Numbered from the stretch's first letter, positions 5,347 through 12,714 are shown. The stretch is DNA of 17,058 bases from DAISJD01 sp036821645 (GCA_036821645.1 DAISJD010000065.1:1-17058); one strand, 5' to 3'. A program made the numbers and translations. The notes: generated from the sequence alone by a model not told the origin.

Positions 5347-6419
5347 TGCTTGGCTCCGGTCTTGAGGGATGCTTGATAGATGAAGGCGGGACCGGCGACT
5401 TGCCCGTTCGACAAGGGCACGGTAAAGGCATGGAGTGCCGCCATTCTGAGATCGAACATGGCGCGGACAGCCTGACCCAAGGCACCCGCATTGCCTGTGA
5501 CCGCTTGTTGAAGATGATCGATCATCGCACTATAGGCTGCATTGCAGGCGGCCTGTGCCGCTCGAACGGCTGGCGATTGGGTCGAAAAATCGAAAATGCT
5601 GGGATCGGTGATCGCCGGATAGGATTGGGCATAATCGACGCCGAGGCGTGCGGGGCCCCATTGATAGCCTGATTTGACGCGGGCTTTGGCGATTTCGGGC
5701 GGCAGGGGGGATGCCTTCACGGCAAGCCCGCTGGTTTTCGTCAGAACGCGATCGTGATAAATTTCGCCGAACTTATAATAATGGGCGACTTCGTCTTCAT
5801 CGTCGATCGGGTCGTCGGGGGATCCTTCGCCTTCCGAAATGATCTGTTCGATCGCCCGATGGGCGTCGTCATAAGTGTTCACGGCAAAAATTTGATGGAT
5901 CAGGAATTGATCGTCGATGATCTGGTGGCGGTTCGGGATCCAAGCCTCCGGCGGCAAGGTCGACAGCAATGCATCGAGGGCCTGATAAAACTCGCCGATC
6001 GTGACCGCTTGTCCTTCGGCAAAACTGTGAGCCTTTGCTTTTGCGCGCTCGGGAATATCGATCGGATCGGTCGGGGTTTCGATCGCCATGCCCTGTGCGA
6101 TCGCGTCCCTGTTGAAAGGATAGAGATGCAGGATGAGATTGCCGATATCGCCGGGCAGCGGTCCGGGATAGACGGGGGCGGTGATGGTGGGCGTGCCGCC
6201 AATGGCATTCAAGATGTTGCAGGCAAGGCACATATGGGTCATTTCCTGCATCGCGATCGCCTTCAAGCGGGCCGCCGATTCAGGATTGGTCCCTGGCAAA
6301 ATGGCATAGAGCGGGTAGAGATAGGCAGGCAATGTCCCAAATTCTACGCTGATCGCGGCCTGCACCATGGCTTGTGCATCCGCCACCGAGGACATTTTGC
6401 CAAGCTTGAGCTTGATCAT
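5343..6419 (-). CDS. Ferritin-like protein, VioB/RebD C-terminal-domain family
   Basis: The product is 358 residues, cytosolic, and matches the ferritin-like domain family (iminophenylpyruvate dimer synthase type) that forms the C-terminal part of VioB. Visible metal-ligand candidates are E26 in helix 1 (AISVEFGTLPAYLYPLYAI), E59-x2-H62 in helix 2 (AMQEMTHMCLACNILNAIGG), E143 in helix 3 (IGEFYQALDALL), and the helix-4 region with GEG (197-199) and H213/E219 (EVAHYYKFGEIYH). RebD has been reported as a haem protein; whether this one binds haem or non-haem metal cannot be read here. The gene is first in a two-gene operon with the VioB-N-like gene, reversing the domain order of the fused enzyme. 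GGGG lies about 8 nt before the ATG. No tryptophan oxidase gene (VioA/RebO type) is present in this window. Confidence 0.8.
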   Translation of the reverse strand: MIKLKLGKMSSVADAQAMVQAAISVEFGTLPAYLYPLYAILPGTNPESAARLKAIAMQEMTHMCLACNILNAIGGTPTITAPVYPGPLPGDIGNLILHLYPFNRDAIAQGMAIETPTDPIDIPERAKAKAHSFAEGQAVTIGEFYQALDALLSTLPPEAWIPNRHQIIDDQFLIHQIFAVNTYDDAHRAIEQIISEGEGSPDDPIDDEDEVAHYYKFGEIYHDRVLTKTSGLAVKASPLPPEIAKARVKSGYQWGPARLGVDYAQSYPAITDPSIFDFSTQSPAVRAAQAACNAAYSAMIDHLQQAVTGNAGALGQAVRAMFDLRMAALHAFTVPLSNGQVAGPAFIYQASLKTGAKQ

Positions 6420-6604
6420 TGAGCTTACCCCAATAAGTTGTTTTTCTTTGACGAGGCAAATTCTTTATGGGGAATGTTTATATATCGTTAAGTGCAATCA
6501 GAAAGATTTAATAATGAATAGCGCGTGTTGTCACAGGAAATACGATAATGATATTGATAGGTTTGCTCTTATTTTTTGAGCGTATCGGCGGCCTCGGCAA
6601 CGGC
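6420..6604. other. AT-rich leader/promoter region of the VioB-like operon
   Basis: This 185-bp stretch between the ferritin-like gene and the flgH terminator is much richer in A+T than its surroundings. No gene is supported in it; a 21-codon run starting at 6514 on the plus strand has no ribosome-binding site or other support. On the minus strand TTGCAC, TTAACG and TATATA occur at about 6480-6498, but no -35/-10 pair with good spacing stands out. The promoter of the minus-strand pair is presumably here. Confidence 0.4.
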
Positions 6605-6640
6605 GGAAAAAAAGGGGAACCGCGCTGTGCGGTTCCCCTT
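6605..6640 (-). terminator. Rho-independent terminator of the flgFGAH operon
   Basis: A perfect 12-bp stem (6612-6623 with 6629-6640; AAGGGGAACCGC / GCGGTTCCCCTT) with a 5-nt loop is followed on the minus strand by a run of seven or more T. It begins about 45 nt past the flgH stop. It should also shield the VioB-like pair from flagellar readthrough. Confidence 0.92.
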
Positions 6641-6685
6641 CTGTTTTGATAGGGTCGAAAGACCGGCGGTAAGAAAGACCGGCGT

Positions 6686-7444
6686 TTAGAACGGCAGGAC
6701 CGCATCCAACAATTGTTGGCCGAGACGCGGTTGTTGCAGGTCGCTTTGTTGGCCGCGCCCGCCGTAGGAGATCCGGGCCTCGGCAATTTTTTCATAGGGG
6801 ACCGTATTCAGACTATCGATGTCGGTGGCCCGGATGATGCCGGATAGGTTCAATTCGCGCACATCGTAATTGACGCGGACTTCTTGACTGCCGGTGATCA
6901 CGAGATTGCCGTTGGGCAGCACCTGGGTGACGAGGGCGGCGACTTTGAGTTTGATCTGTTCCGAGCGATTGATTTGCCCGCGTCCGTCGGTGGTATGGGC
7001 ATTCGACGTGTTGATCGCAGTGGCGGGCTTGAAGCCTGGGGGCAGGAAACCACTCAATTGCCCTTCAAAGCCGAGCACGTTGCTGAGGCCCAATTTCTCG
7101 GAATCGCCCCGTGAACCTTGGCTGCGATTGTCGAGTTTGGCGCTGTCGTCGATATTGATGTCGACGGTCAAGACATCGCCGACCCGCGTCGCGCGCTGGT
7201 CTTTGAAAAAGGCGCGGGCACCGGGTTGCCACATGGATCCGTTTTGCCGACCGACCTGGACCGGGGCGGGCGTCGGCGTCGTTACCGGGCTGTAATTGGC
7301 GGCTTCGAGCGGGTTGCCGGGTTTGGTCAGGGACGGCACTTCACCAAGACTTTGCAGACGATCGACCGTGTTGGTGCAGGCCGCGAGGCTGAGACTGGCA
7401 AGGGCGGTGGCGGCGAGACGGCGGATGGCGGCGGAACGGGTCAT
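6686..7444 (-). CDS. flgH: Flagellar L-ring lipoprotein FlgH
   Basis: The product is 252 residues with a lipoprotein signal peptide ending in the lipobox LSLAAC, so the mature protein starts at a lipid-modified Cys. Family landmarks are GSMWQPGARAFFKDQRATRVGD, then VDINIDDSAKLDN, the segment with QVLPNGNLVITGSQEVRVN, LNLSGIIRATDID, and the C-terminal ARISYGGRGQ. FlgH forms the outer-membrane L ring around the distal rod. I chose the ATG at 7444, with GGGAG 8 nt upstream, rather than an in-frame ATG six codons earlier, because it leaves a compact signal peptide. It is the last gene of flgF-flgG-flgA-flgH and is followed by a strong terminator. Confidence 0.96.
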   Translation of the reverse strand: MTRSAAIRRLAATALASLSLAACTNTVDRLQSLGEVPSLTKPGNPLEAANYSPVTTPTPAPVQVGRQNGSMWQPGARAFFKDQRATRVGDVLTVDINIDDSAKLDNRSQGSRGDSEKLGLSNVLGFEGQLSGFLPPGFKPATAINTSNAHTTDGRGQINRSEQIKLKVAALVTQVLPNGNLVITGSQEVRVNYDVRELNLSGIIRATDIDSLNTVPYEKIAEARISYGGRGQQSDLQQPRLGQQLLDAVLPF

Positions 7445-7482
7445 GGCGGGGGCTCCCTTCAAAATCAGGCGAGGTAGGGCGT

Positions 7483-8523
7483 TCAGTAGGCGGCGGTTTG
7501 CTGACCGGGGGTGCGGATGCCGACCCGTCCGGCACCGAGGATGACGGCCTCGATCGGGCGGTTCGATTGGGTGTTTAAAACCCGGATGACGCCGCCCTTG
7601 CCGCCTTCTTCGAGGGCTTTTCCCTCTGCGGTCAAGTAAATGCCCGGTCGTTCGAGAACGATCATCACGAGATCGTTCCGTTTCACCACGATGGGGACTT
7701 GCAGATCATTGGCCCGGATCGGCGCATCGGCGCGCAAGGGGCGGCGGGTCGTCTTGCCGACGATCTCGCGCGGATCTTGGATATTGCCGAGATTGCCCGC
7801 ATCGTTGCGGATTTGGGTCCAGCTGATATCTTCGGGGCGAATGACCTCGCCGGGGGAAATCGGTCGGTTCAGGACCGGAATATCCAGCATGGCTTCGATG
7901 CGACCGCTGACCCGGATGGCGGGGCCGTCGGCCGTGTCGGATTTGACCCGAACCATGGCGACGAAGCGACCGACATCCTTGTTGACATCCATGCTGTCGA
8001 TGGCGAGTTCCGGGGCGGTACCGCTGGCGGCGTAAAGCTTGACTTGGTTGTCGAGCACGACGCGCCGATCGCTGCGCCCGCCGGATAGGGCATCGTTCAG
8101 TTTAGTCGTGATGCTGGCCGTGCTGACTTCGATCGCGGCCCGTTCGACCCGGATTGCCGTGTTGGCGCTGGCCGGATGCCAGTCGAGCCCATAGGTTCGG
8201 GCGGTGGCGGCAAGCCAAGCCGCCTCAAACACCAGGATGCCGCCGGGGGCGGGCGACGCGGCCACGACCCGATCGGCATAGGGCCCGGCATTCACGAAGA
8301 GATCGCCGAGGCGAATTTCCGGCTCGGCAATTTTTACCGAGCTCTTTAAAAACGGAACGACCCCTTGGCTTGCAAGAGCCGCATTGGGCAGGGCTGCGAT
8401 GGTCGCCAGATTGCTTTCCGCAAACGCCGTTCCGGTTCCAAAACCCATGGACCCCAAACCCATGGACAAGGCACCACCGATCAAGAACAGACTGGGGCGA
8501 AAGCGCAGGAAGGATCGGGTCAT
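7483..8523 (-). CDS. flgA: FlgA, P-ring assembly chaperone
   Basis: The product is 346 residues from the chosen ATG, which has GGAG 7 nt upstream; an in-frame ATG 18 codons earlier lacks this. A signal peptide ends at about TAFA-ES. The C-terminal half carries the SAF/FlgA part: LNRPISPGEVIRPEDISWTQ, GKTTRRPLRADAPIRANDL, then VVKRNDLVMIVLERPGIYL and the terminal RVLNTQSNRPIEAVILGAGRV. The N-terminal half (about 36-190) is the less conserved FlgA region. FlgA holds FlgI in the periplasm before P-ring assembly; flgI itself is about 5.4 kb away in this window. It lies between flgG (58-nt gap) and flgH (38-nt gap) in the same operon. Confidence 0.93.
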   Translation of the reverse strand: MTRSFLRFRPSLFLIGGALSMGLGSMGFGTGTAFAESNLATIAALPNAALASQGVVPFLKSSVKIAEPEIRLGDLFVNAGPYADRVVAASPAPGGILVFEAAWLAATARTYGLDWHPASANTAIRVERAAIEVSTASITTKLNDALSGGRSDRRVVLDNQVKLYAASGTAPELAIDSMDVNKDVGRFVAMVRVKSDTADGPAIRVSGRIEAMLDIPVLNRPISPGEVIRPEDISWTQIRNDAGNLGNIQDPREIVGKTTRRPLRADAPIRANDLQVPIVVKRNDLVMIVLERPGIYLTAEGKALEEGGKGGVIRVLNTQSNRPIEAVILGAGRVGIRTPGQQTAAY

Positions 8524-8581
8524 TGCGGGTCTCCGGTTTAAAAGAGAAAAAACCATGGAAAAAACAGGGTAAAACAAGCGA

Positions 8582-9367
8582 TTAGCGGATATTGCTCAGC
8601 TGTTGTTCCATTTGGTTCGAGGTTTCGATCACCTTGGAATTCATTTCATAGGCCCGCTGGGCCGTGATGAGGTTACTGACCTCGGTCACGACATTGACGT
8701 TCGAGGTTTCAAGAAAACCCTGTTGAATGACGCCCGTATCGTTGACACCGGCCACGGCAACCGTTGCATTGCCCGAGGCGGACGTTTCCTTCAGCAGGTT
8801 TTGCCCAAGCGCCAAGAGGCCCGCCTCATTCGGAAATGTGGCCAATTGCAACTGGCCGACATTCTGCGGTTGGACCTGACCGGCCACCTGGGCCAGCACT
8901 TCGCCGCTGGAATTGACGGTGATCGAGGTCGTACCCTGGGGGATCGTGACGTTCGGTTGGACCAAGTAGCCATCGGCAGTCACAACCTGGCGCTGTGCAT
9001 TCAATTGAAACGAGCCAGCCCGCGTATAGGCGGTCGTATTGTCCGGCAATTGTACCTGAAAGAACCCCTTGCCCTGGATCGCGAGGTCGAGCGGGTTTTG
9101 CGTCTGAGTCAAATTGCCCTGTTCGTGGATGCGATAGACGGCGGCCGCTTTCACGCCGATGCCGACTTGGACGCCGACCGGCACGACGGTGCCTGCATCG
9201 GACGAGGCATCGCCGGGACGGCGGACATTTTGATAGAGCAGATCTTGAAACTCCGCCCGTTGACGCTTGAAGCCCGTCGTATTCAGGTTCGCAATGTTAT
9301 TGGCAATTACTTCAACATTGAGCTGTTGAGCCAGAAGTCCGGTCGAGGCGATATCTAATGAACGCAT
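8582..9367 (-). CDS. flgG: Flagellar distal rod protein FlgG
   Basis: The product is 261 residues, the usual FlgG length. The N-terminal rod motif (SLDIASTGLLAQQLNVEVIA, then NNIANLNTTGFKRQRAEF) and the C-terminal helix (NLITAQRAYEMNSKVIETSN) are both intact, and the central beta domain carries GKGFFQVQLPDNTTAYTRAG. FlgG builds the distal rod that passes through the P and L rings. It has no cleavable signal, because axial proteins leave through the flagellar type III apparatus. GGAG lies 8 nt upstream of the ATG, and flgF is 24 nt upstream, so the two are co-transcribed. Confidence 0.97.
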   Translation of the reverse strand: MRSLDIASTGLLAQQLNVEVIANNIANLNTTGFKRQRAEFQDLLYQNVRRPGDASSDAGTVVPVGVQVGIGVKAAAVYRIHEQGNLTQTQNPLDLAIQGKGFFQVQLPDNTTAYTRAGSFQLNAQRQVVTADGYLVQPNVTIPQGTTSITVNSSGEVLAQVAGQVQPQNVGQLQLATFPNEAGLLALGQNLLKETSASGNATVAVAGVNDTGVIQQGFLETSNVNVVTEVSNLITAQRAYEMNSKVIETSNQMEQQLSNIR

Positions 9368-9391
9368 GGTAAATACTCCAAATGAAAGGCT

Positions 9392-10129
9392 TTAGACCGA
9401 ACGAGACAGCTTGTCGATTGTGGTACGGATGCGGTTATCTTCGCCTTCGATGATTTCCTGCGAGGCGGTATAGGCTTTTTGCAAGCCCATCATCTTGGTC
9501 AGTTCGACGATGGGTTGGATGTTTGATTCTTCGATCATGCCTTGGCGCACCTGCACATCCTGAGCCGGTTTTGCTTCGGCATCGGCGACATAGAGGCCGT
9601 TTGCAGCCATGATCACGGATTGCGGCTTGTCGAAGGTCACGACGCCCAGTTTGGCAACGGCACCGTTTTCCGTGCGGATTGCACCGTCGGTGCCGATCAG
9701 GATGGAACGCGTATTGCGCGGGATCGTAATTTCTTGCCCGGTATCGGACAAAACCGGGTTGCCTTGTGCCGTCACCAGGCGATTGCCCGTATCGAGTTGA
9801 AACTTGCCATTACGCGTATAGCGTGTGCCGTCCGGTGTATCGACCGCATAGAAACCGTTGCCGTCGATTGCAGTGTCGAGGCTGTTGCCGGTGCTGGCGA
9901 GATTGCCTTGCTGCGTGTTGCGGAACGTACCGATATCGCGCACATAGGAGATCGTCTGACGCGGACGGCCGAAGCCCGAAGATTGGCCGGGTTCAAGGAG
10001 TTCGCGAAACAGCGTGGATTGGTTTTTATAGGCCGTGGTCGAGCTGTTGGCGATGTTGTTGGCGACGACAGCAAGGTTCCGTTCCAACGCCGATTGGTGG
10101 GTCAGGGCTATGTAGCTTGCTGTTTGCAT
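9392..10129 (-). CDS. flgF: Flagellar proximal rod protein FlgF
   Basis: The product is 245 residues. The N-terminal motif (LERNLAVVANNIANSSTTAY) and the C-terminal helix (VELTKMMGLQKAYTASQEII) are the conserved ends of rod/hook proteins. The middle contains NSLDTAIDGNGFYAVDTPDG and YTRNGKFQLDTGNRLVT. Length and the FlgF-type variation of the ANNIAN segment separate it from FlgG, which follows directly. GGAAG lies 8 nt before the ATG. It heads flgF-flgG-flgA-flgH, and its sigma-54 promoter implies a leader of about 56 nt. Confidence 0.96.
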   Translation of the reverse strand: MQTASYIALTHQSALERNLAVVANNIANSSTTAYKNQSTLFRELLEPGQSSGFGRPRQTISYVRDIGTFRNTQQGNLASTGNSLDTAIDGNGFYAVDTPDGTRYTRNGKFQLDTGNRLVTAQGNPVLSDTGQEITIPRNTRSILIGTDGAIRTENGAVAKLGVVTFDKPQSVIMAANGLYVADAEAKPAQDVQVRQGMIEESNIQPIVELTKMMGLQKAYTASQEIIEGEDNRIRTTIDKLSRSV

Positions 10130-10195
10130 CGCTTTGGCTTCCTTGTACCGGGTGCCGGATCGACCGAAGCACCGATCTTGTCATGCCAAGTCCTA

Positions 10196-10211
10196 TGCGG
10201 GATGCGTGCCA
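10196..10211 (-). promoter_or_regulatory. Sigma-54 (RpoN) promoter of flgF-flgG-flgA-flgH
   Basis: On the minus strand the sequence is TGGCACGCATCCCGCA, with an intact TGGCAC -24 element and GC at -12 at the correct 12-bp spacing. The predicted start is near 10185, about 56 nt before the flgF ATG. The TGGCACGC core is identical to that of the flgI promoter in this window. Confidence 0.78.
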
Positions 10212-10229
10212 AGTTATAAAAACACTTAA

Positions 10230-10242
10230 AATCAAATAGTTA
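10230..10242 (+). promoter_or_regulatory. IHF binding site upstream of the flgF promoter
   Basis: AATCAAATAGTTA on the plus strand matches WATCAANNNNTTR at every fixed position. It lies about 45-57 bp upstream of the predicted flgF start, almost the same distance as the IHF site at flgI but in the opposite orientation. Confidence 0.65.
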
Positions 10243-10287
10243 GTCTAAAAAAAGGCGATTTTGATCCAACTGTCCCCGCGATCTATC

Positions 10288-10301
10288 TTGCCGATGGGCA
10301 G
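10288..10301. promoter_or_regulatory. Candidate enhancer of the flgF promoter
   Basis: TTGCCGATGGGCAG contains the interrupted inverted repeat TGCC-N4-GGCA. It is centred about 110 bp upstream of the predicted flgF start, the usual place for a sigma-54 activator site. It resembles the TTGCCGGGCAA palindrome upstream of flgI, though the spacing of the half-sites differs. It also lies in the leader of the divergent fliL-like gene. Confidence 0.35.
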
Positions 10302-10310
10302 AATTTTCCG

Positions 10311-10318
10311 GTGGTTAA
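10311..10318 (-). promoter_or_regulatory. CtrA-like half-site upstream of the fliL paralogue
   Basis: The minus strand reads TTAACCAC (plus GTGGTTAA), one base from the TTAACCAT half-site, 78 bp before the GTG start. It matches the TGGTTAA element found before fliX and fliL at a similar distance. A single half-site is weak evidence on its own. Confidence 0.35.
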
Positions 10319-10395
10319 GCTTTTGGCTGCGACTTTGGGGTATGGTGAGGGACTTCGGATAAGGGATCGTCGGGTTTCTTCGGGGAGGATGGCGT

Positions 10396-10848
10396 GTGAA
10401 GCGGTTGATCGTGATCGTGATTGTGCTGCTGATTCTGGCGGGTGCCGGGGCTGGGGTCTATTTTCTGGGATATCTCGATCCCTTGTTGGGGATAGAACCA
10501 AAGGCGGGGGCCGTCGCCGCAGCACTCCCCCCCCCGGAACCGCCACAGCCGCCGTTCGATCTGCCGCCGATGCTGATCATTCTGCGACAGACCGATAAAA
10601 GCAGTCATTTGGTGAGTTTGCGGGTCAGTGTGATCACGACCGGTCGCGACAATGCCGTGGCCGTAGAACAGCGCGTTCCCCGCATTCAAGATGCGTTTCA
10701 AGAACGGATCCGGCAATTGACCCTGGCCGATTTCAAAGGGGCGGCCAATCTGCGCCGTCTCCAGGACGAAATGCGCGACCGGATCAATGGCGTCATCGCG
10801 CCAGCGAAAATCGATCGCATTTATTTTCAGGACGTTCAGGTGCAATAG
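10396..10848 (+). CDS. Divergent FliL-like protein (first of two FliL paralogues)
   Basis: The product is 150 residues with an N-terminal transmembrane helix (residues 4-24, LIVIVIVLLILAGAGAGVYF), a Pro-rich linker (PPPEPPQPP) and a periplasmic FliL-type domain: FDLPPMLIILRQ, SHLVSLRVSVIT, RVPRIQDAFQERIRQLTLADF and the end DRIYFQDVQVQ. It lines up with the canonical FliL next door along its whole length but is divergent, lacking for example the NLN of the ELMVNL-type strand. FliL proteins ring the stator and affect torque. The start is GTG, with GGGGAGG 7 nt upstream. A run of nine C (10527-10535) lies in the linker codons; a slip there would shift frame after about 45 residues. It is divergent from flgF. 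Confidence 0.8.
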   Translation: MKRLIVIVIVLLILAGAGAGVYFLGYLDPLLGIEPKAGAVAAALPPPEPPQPPFDLPPMLIILRQTDKSSHLVSLRVSVITTGRDNAVAVEQRVPRIQDAFQERIRQLTLADFKGAANLRRLQDEMRDRINGVIAPAKIDRIYFQDVQVQ

Positions 10849-10948
10849 CCCGACGCTATGGATCGAACCCAGCCTCGCAGATCGAACAAAGAGCGGGGCA
10901 TGTCGATTTTCCGGCACCGACCTAAACGAGATTTTAATCAAACTTGAG

Positions 10949-10959
10949 CATGGTTAACC
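10949..10959 (-). promoter_or_regulatory. CtrA-like half-site upstream of fliL
   Basis: GGTTAACC is a perfect palindrome, and read on the minus strand the element is TTAACCATG, the CtrA half-site. A TTAA also lies at 10934-10937. The element begins about 50 bp before the fliL ATG, in a 160-bp gap with no terminator. In Caulobacter fliL-fliM is a CtrA-controlled operon, so the position is consistent. Confidence 0.5.
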
Positions 10960-11008
10960 TGATAAGGCCGAACCGGACCTTTGCTTCCTTGGCGTTTCAG
11001 GCAGAAGA

Positions 11009-11515
11009 ATGGCCGATCACGACACAGATAAGATGGATGGCGAGAAAAAGTCTGGTGGGTCCACCAAGCTCATTCTCATGATTGCAATTCCGCTCATTCT
11101 CTTACTCCTGATCGGGGCCGGCCTTTATTTTAGCGGCGTTTTGAATGTGTTGATGGGCAAAAAAGAAGAAGCCCATGCCGAAGCGCCGCCGCCACCGCCG
11201 CCACCCAAGGAATCGGTATTCATGGATCTACCGGAAATGCTGGTGAATCTGAATACCGGGGGGAAGAAGGCAAATTTCTTGAAGCTCAGCGTGTCCCTCC
11301 AAATCGAAAGCAAGGAAGATCAGGATAAGATCACCAAGGTTCAGCCACGGGTTCTTGATGCCTATCAGACCTATCTGCGGGAATTGCGTCTTGAAGATTT
11401 GCGTGGGTCCGGGGGGCCGTTTCGGGTGAAGGAGGAATTGTTGCTGCGGATCAATGCCGCCGTGGCGCCGGTGAAGGTCGAGGATGTGCTTCTCAAGGAG
11501 ATTTTAGTTCAATAA
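11009..11515 (+). CDS. fliL: Flagellar basal body-associated protein FliL
   Basis: The product is 168 residues: a charged cytoplasmic N-terminus, a transmembrane helix at about 21-43 (LILMIAIPLILLLLIGAGLY), an oligo-proline linker (seven consecutive Pro), and the periplasmic FliL domain (VFMDLPEMLVNLNTG, FLKLSVSLQIES, QPRVLDAYQTYLRELRLEDL, VKVEDVLLKEILVQ). It belongs to the stator-associated FliL family. A CtrA-like site lies about 50 bp upstream, and fliM follows after 115 nt. It is the more canonical of the two FliL-type proteins. Confidence 0.93.
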   Translation: MADHDTDKMDGEKKSGGSTKLILMIAIPLILLLLIGAGLYFSGVLNVLMGKKEEAHAEAPPPPPPPKESVFMDLPEMLVNLNTGGKKANFLKLSVSLQIESKEDQDKITKVQPRVLDAYQTYLRELRLEDLRGSGGPFRVKEELLLRINAAVAPVKVEDVLLKEILVQ

Positions 11516-11560
11516 CAAGGGTTTGATCTTAGATATTGCGGTTACGGGCGAGCCGTCAGG

Positions 11561-11592
11561 ATTTCAGGCACACTGAATTTCAGACACGCTGA
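11561..11592 (+). repeat. Tandem 16-bp duplication upstream of fliM
   Basis: ATTTCAGGCACACTGA (11561-11576) is followed directly by ATTTCAGACACGCTGA (11577-11592); 14 of 16 bases agree. It sits 39-70 bp before the fliM ATG in the leader between fliL and fliM. It may be a duplicated regulator site or a neutral duplication; I know of no matching operator. Confidence 0.6.
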
Positions 11593-11630
11593 AGGAATGC
11601 GGTGCTGCGTAAGCAAAGGGTGGTTCGGTT

Positions 11631-12713
11631 ATGTCGGAGATTTCAAAGGAAGAAGAAGAACGGATGGCTGCCGAATGGGCAGCTATGGCCGGCGGGGACG
11701 AGGGTGGCGACGGTGGCGATGCCATGGCCATGGAAATGGACCAAGGTTCTACCCGCGTCCTCAATCAGAATGAAATTGACAGTCTGCTGGGTTTCTCCGA
11801 TTCCGCCGGGCGCGACCGCGATACGTCGGGTATTCGCGCGATCATCGATTCCGCGCTTGTTTCCTACGAACGCCTGCCGATGCTGGAGGTGGTGTTCGAC
11901 CGCCTCGTGCGCATGATGTCGACCAGTTTACGCAATTTTACCTCTGACAATGTCGAAGTATCTCTGGATAGTATTACATCGACCCGTTTCGGCGATTATT
12001 TGAATTCCATCCCGCTGCCCGCCATGTTGTCGGTTTTCAAGGCAGAAGAATGGGACAATTACGGCCTCTTGACCGTTGATTCGGCGTTGATTTACTCGAT
12101 CGTGGACGTGTTGTTGGGGGGGCGTCGAGGGACCGCTGCCATGCGGATCGAAGGCCGCCCCTATACGACCATCGAACGCAATCTGGTCGAGCGCCTGGTG
12201 ACGGTGGTGTTGGGCGATTTGTCGGCGGCCTTCGATCCGTTGAGCCCGGTCGATTTCCGGTTCGAGCGCCTTGAGATCAATCCGCGTTTTGCCACGATCG
12301 CGCGGCCCGCCAATGCGGCGATCGTGGCCCGCCTGCGCATCGATATGGAGGATCGCGGCGGTCGTCTCGAATTGCTGTTCCCGAATGCGACCCTTGAACC
12401 CGTGCGCGAGTTGCTGCTGCAAATGTTCATGGGTGAAAAATTCGGTCGCGATTCAATCTGGGAAAGCCATCTTGCGGGCGAGCTTTGGCACACGGATGTG
12501 CAAATTCGAGCCGTCCTCGACAGTTTTCAATTGTCTTTGAAGGATGTCTTGAACTGGAAGGTGGGGACACGCCTGCCGTTGAATGCCTTGCCCGTCAGCG
12601 ATGTCGATTTATTGTGCGGCGATCTGCTGATGTTCAGCGGCAAGATGGGCCGAAAGGGCGGTAATATTGCCGTGCGCATCGACCAAAAGGTCGAAAAGAA
12701 ACAGGAGCGTTGA
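11631..12713 (+). CDS. fliM: Flagellar motor switch protein FliM
   Basis: The product is 360 residues. The CheY-P-binding motif LNQNEIDSLLGF is at residues 44-55, after an acidic, Gly/Asp-rich extension (GGDEGGDGGD) that I also recall from Rhodospirillales FliM. The middle domain is intact: YERLPMLEVVFDRLVRMMST, FGDYLNSIPLPAMLSVFKAE, VDVLLGGRRG, RPYTTIERNLVERLV. The C-terminal SpoA-like domain ends in LLCGDLLMFSGKMGRKGGNI. FliM links FliG to FliN in the C ring and switches rotation on CheY-P binding. With cheZ 1.8 kb downstream, signal input and signal removal are encoded together. AAAGGG lies 10 nt before the ATG. Confidence 0.96.
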   Translation: MSEISKEEEERMAAEWAAMAGGDEGGDGGDAMAMEMDQGSTRVLNQNEIDSLLGFSDSAGRDRDTSGIRAIIDSALVSYERLPMLEVVFDRLVRMMSTSLRNFTSDNVEVSLDSITSTRFGDYLNSIPLPAMLSVFKAEEWDNYGLLTVDSALIYSIVDVLLGGRRGTAAMRIEGRPYTTIERNLVERLVTVVLGDLSAAFDPLSPVDFRFERLEINPRFATIARPANAAIVARLRIDMEDRGGRLELLFPNATLEPVRELLLQMFMGEKFGRDSIWESHLAGELWHTDVQIRAVLDSFQLSLKDVLNWKVGTRLPLNALPVSDVDLLCGDLLMFSGKMGRKGGNIAVRIDQKVEKKQER

Positions 12714-12714
12714 A

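Noticed and set aside
3505..6419. The two VioB-like genes as one gene broken by a frameshift
   Set aside because: The C-terminal-domain gene lies upstream of the N-terminal one, so joining frames could not restore the fused protein. Both have their own starts and full-length domains.
6514..6579. Possible 21-codon peptide (starting MNSACC) in the AT-rich gap
   Set aside because: No ribosome-binding site, no resemblance to a known small protein, and it lies between a terminator and an opposing promoter region.
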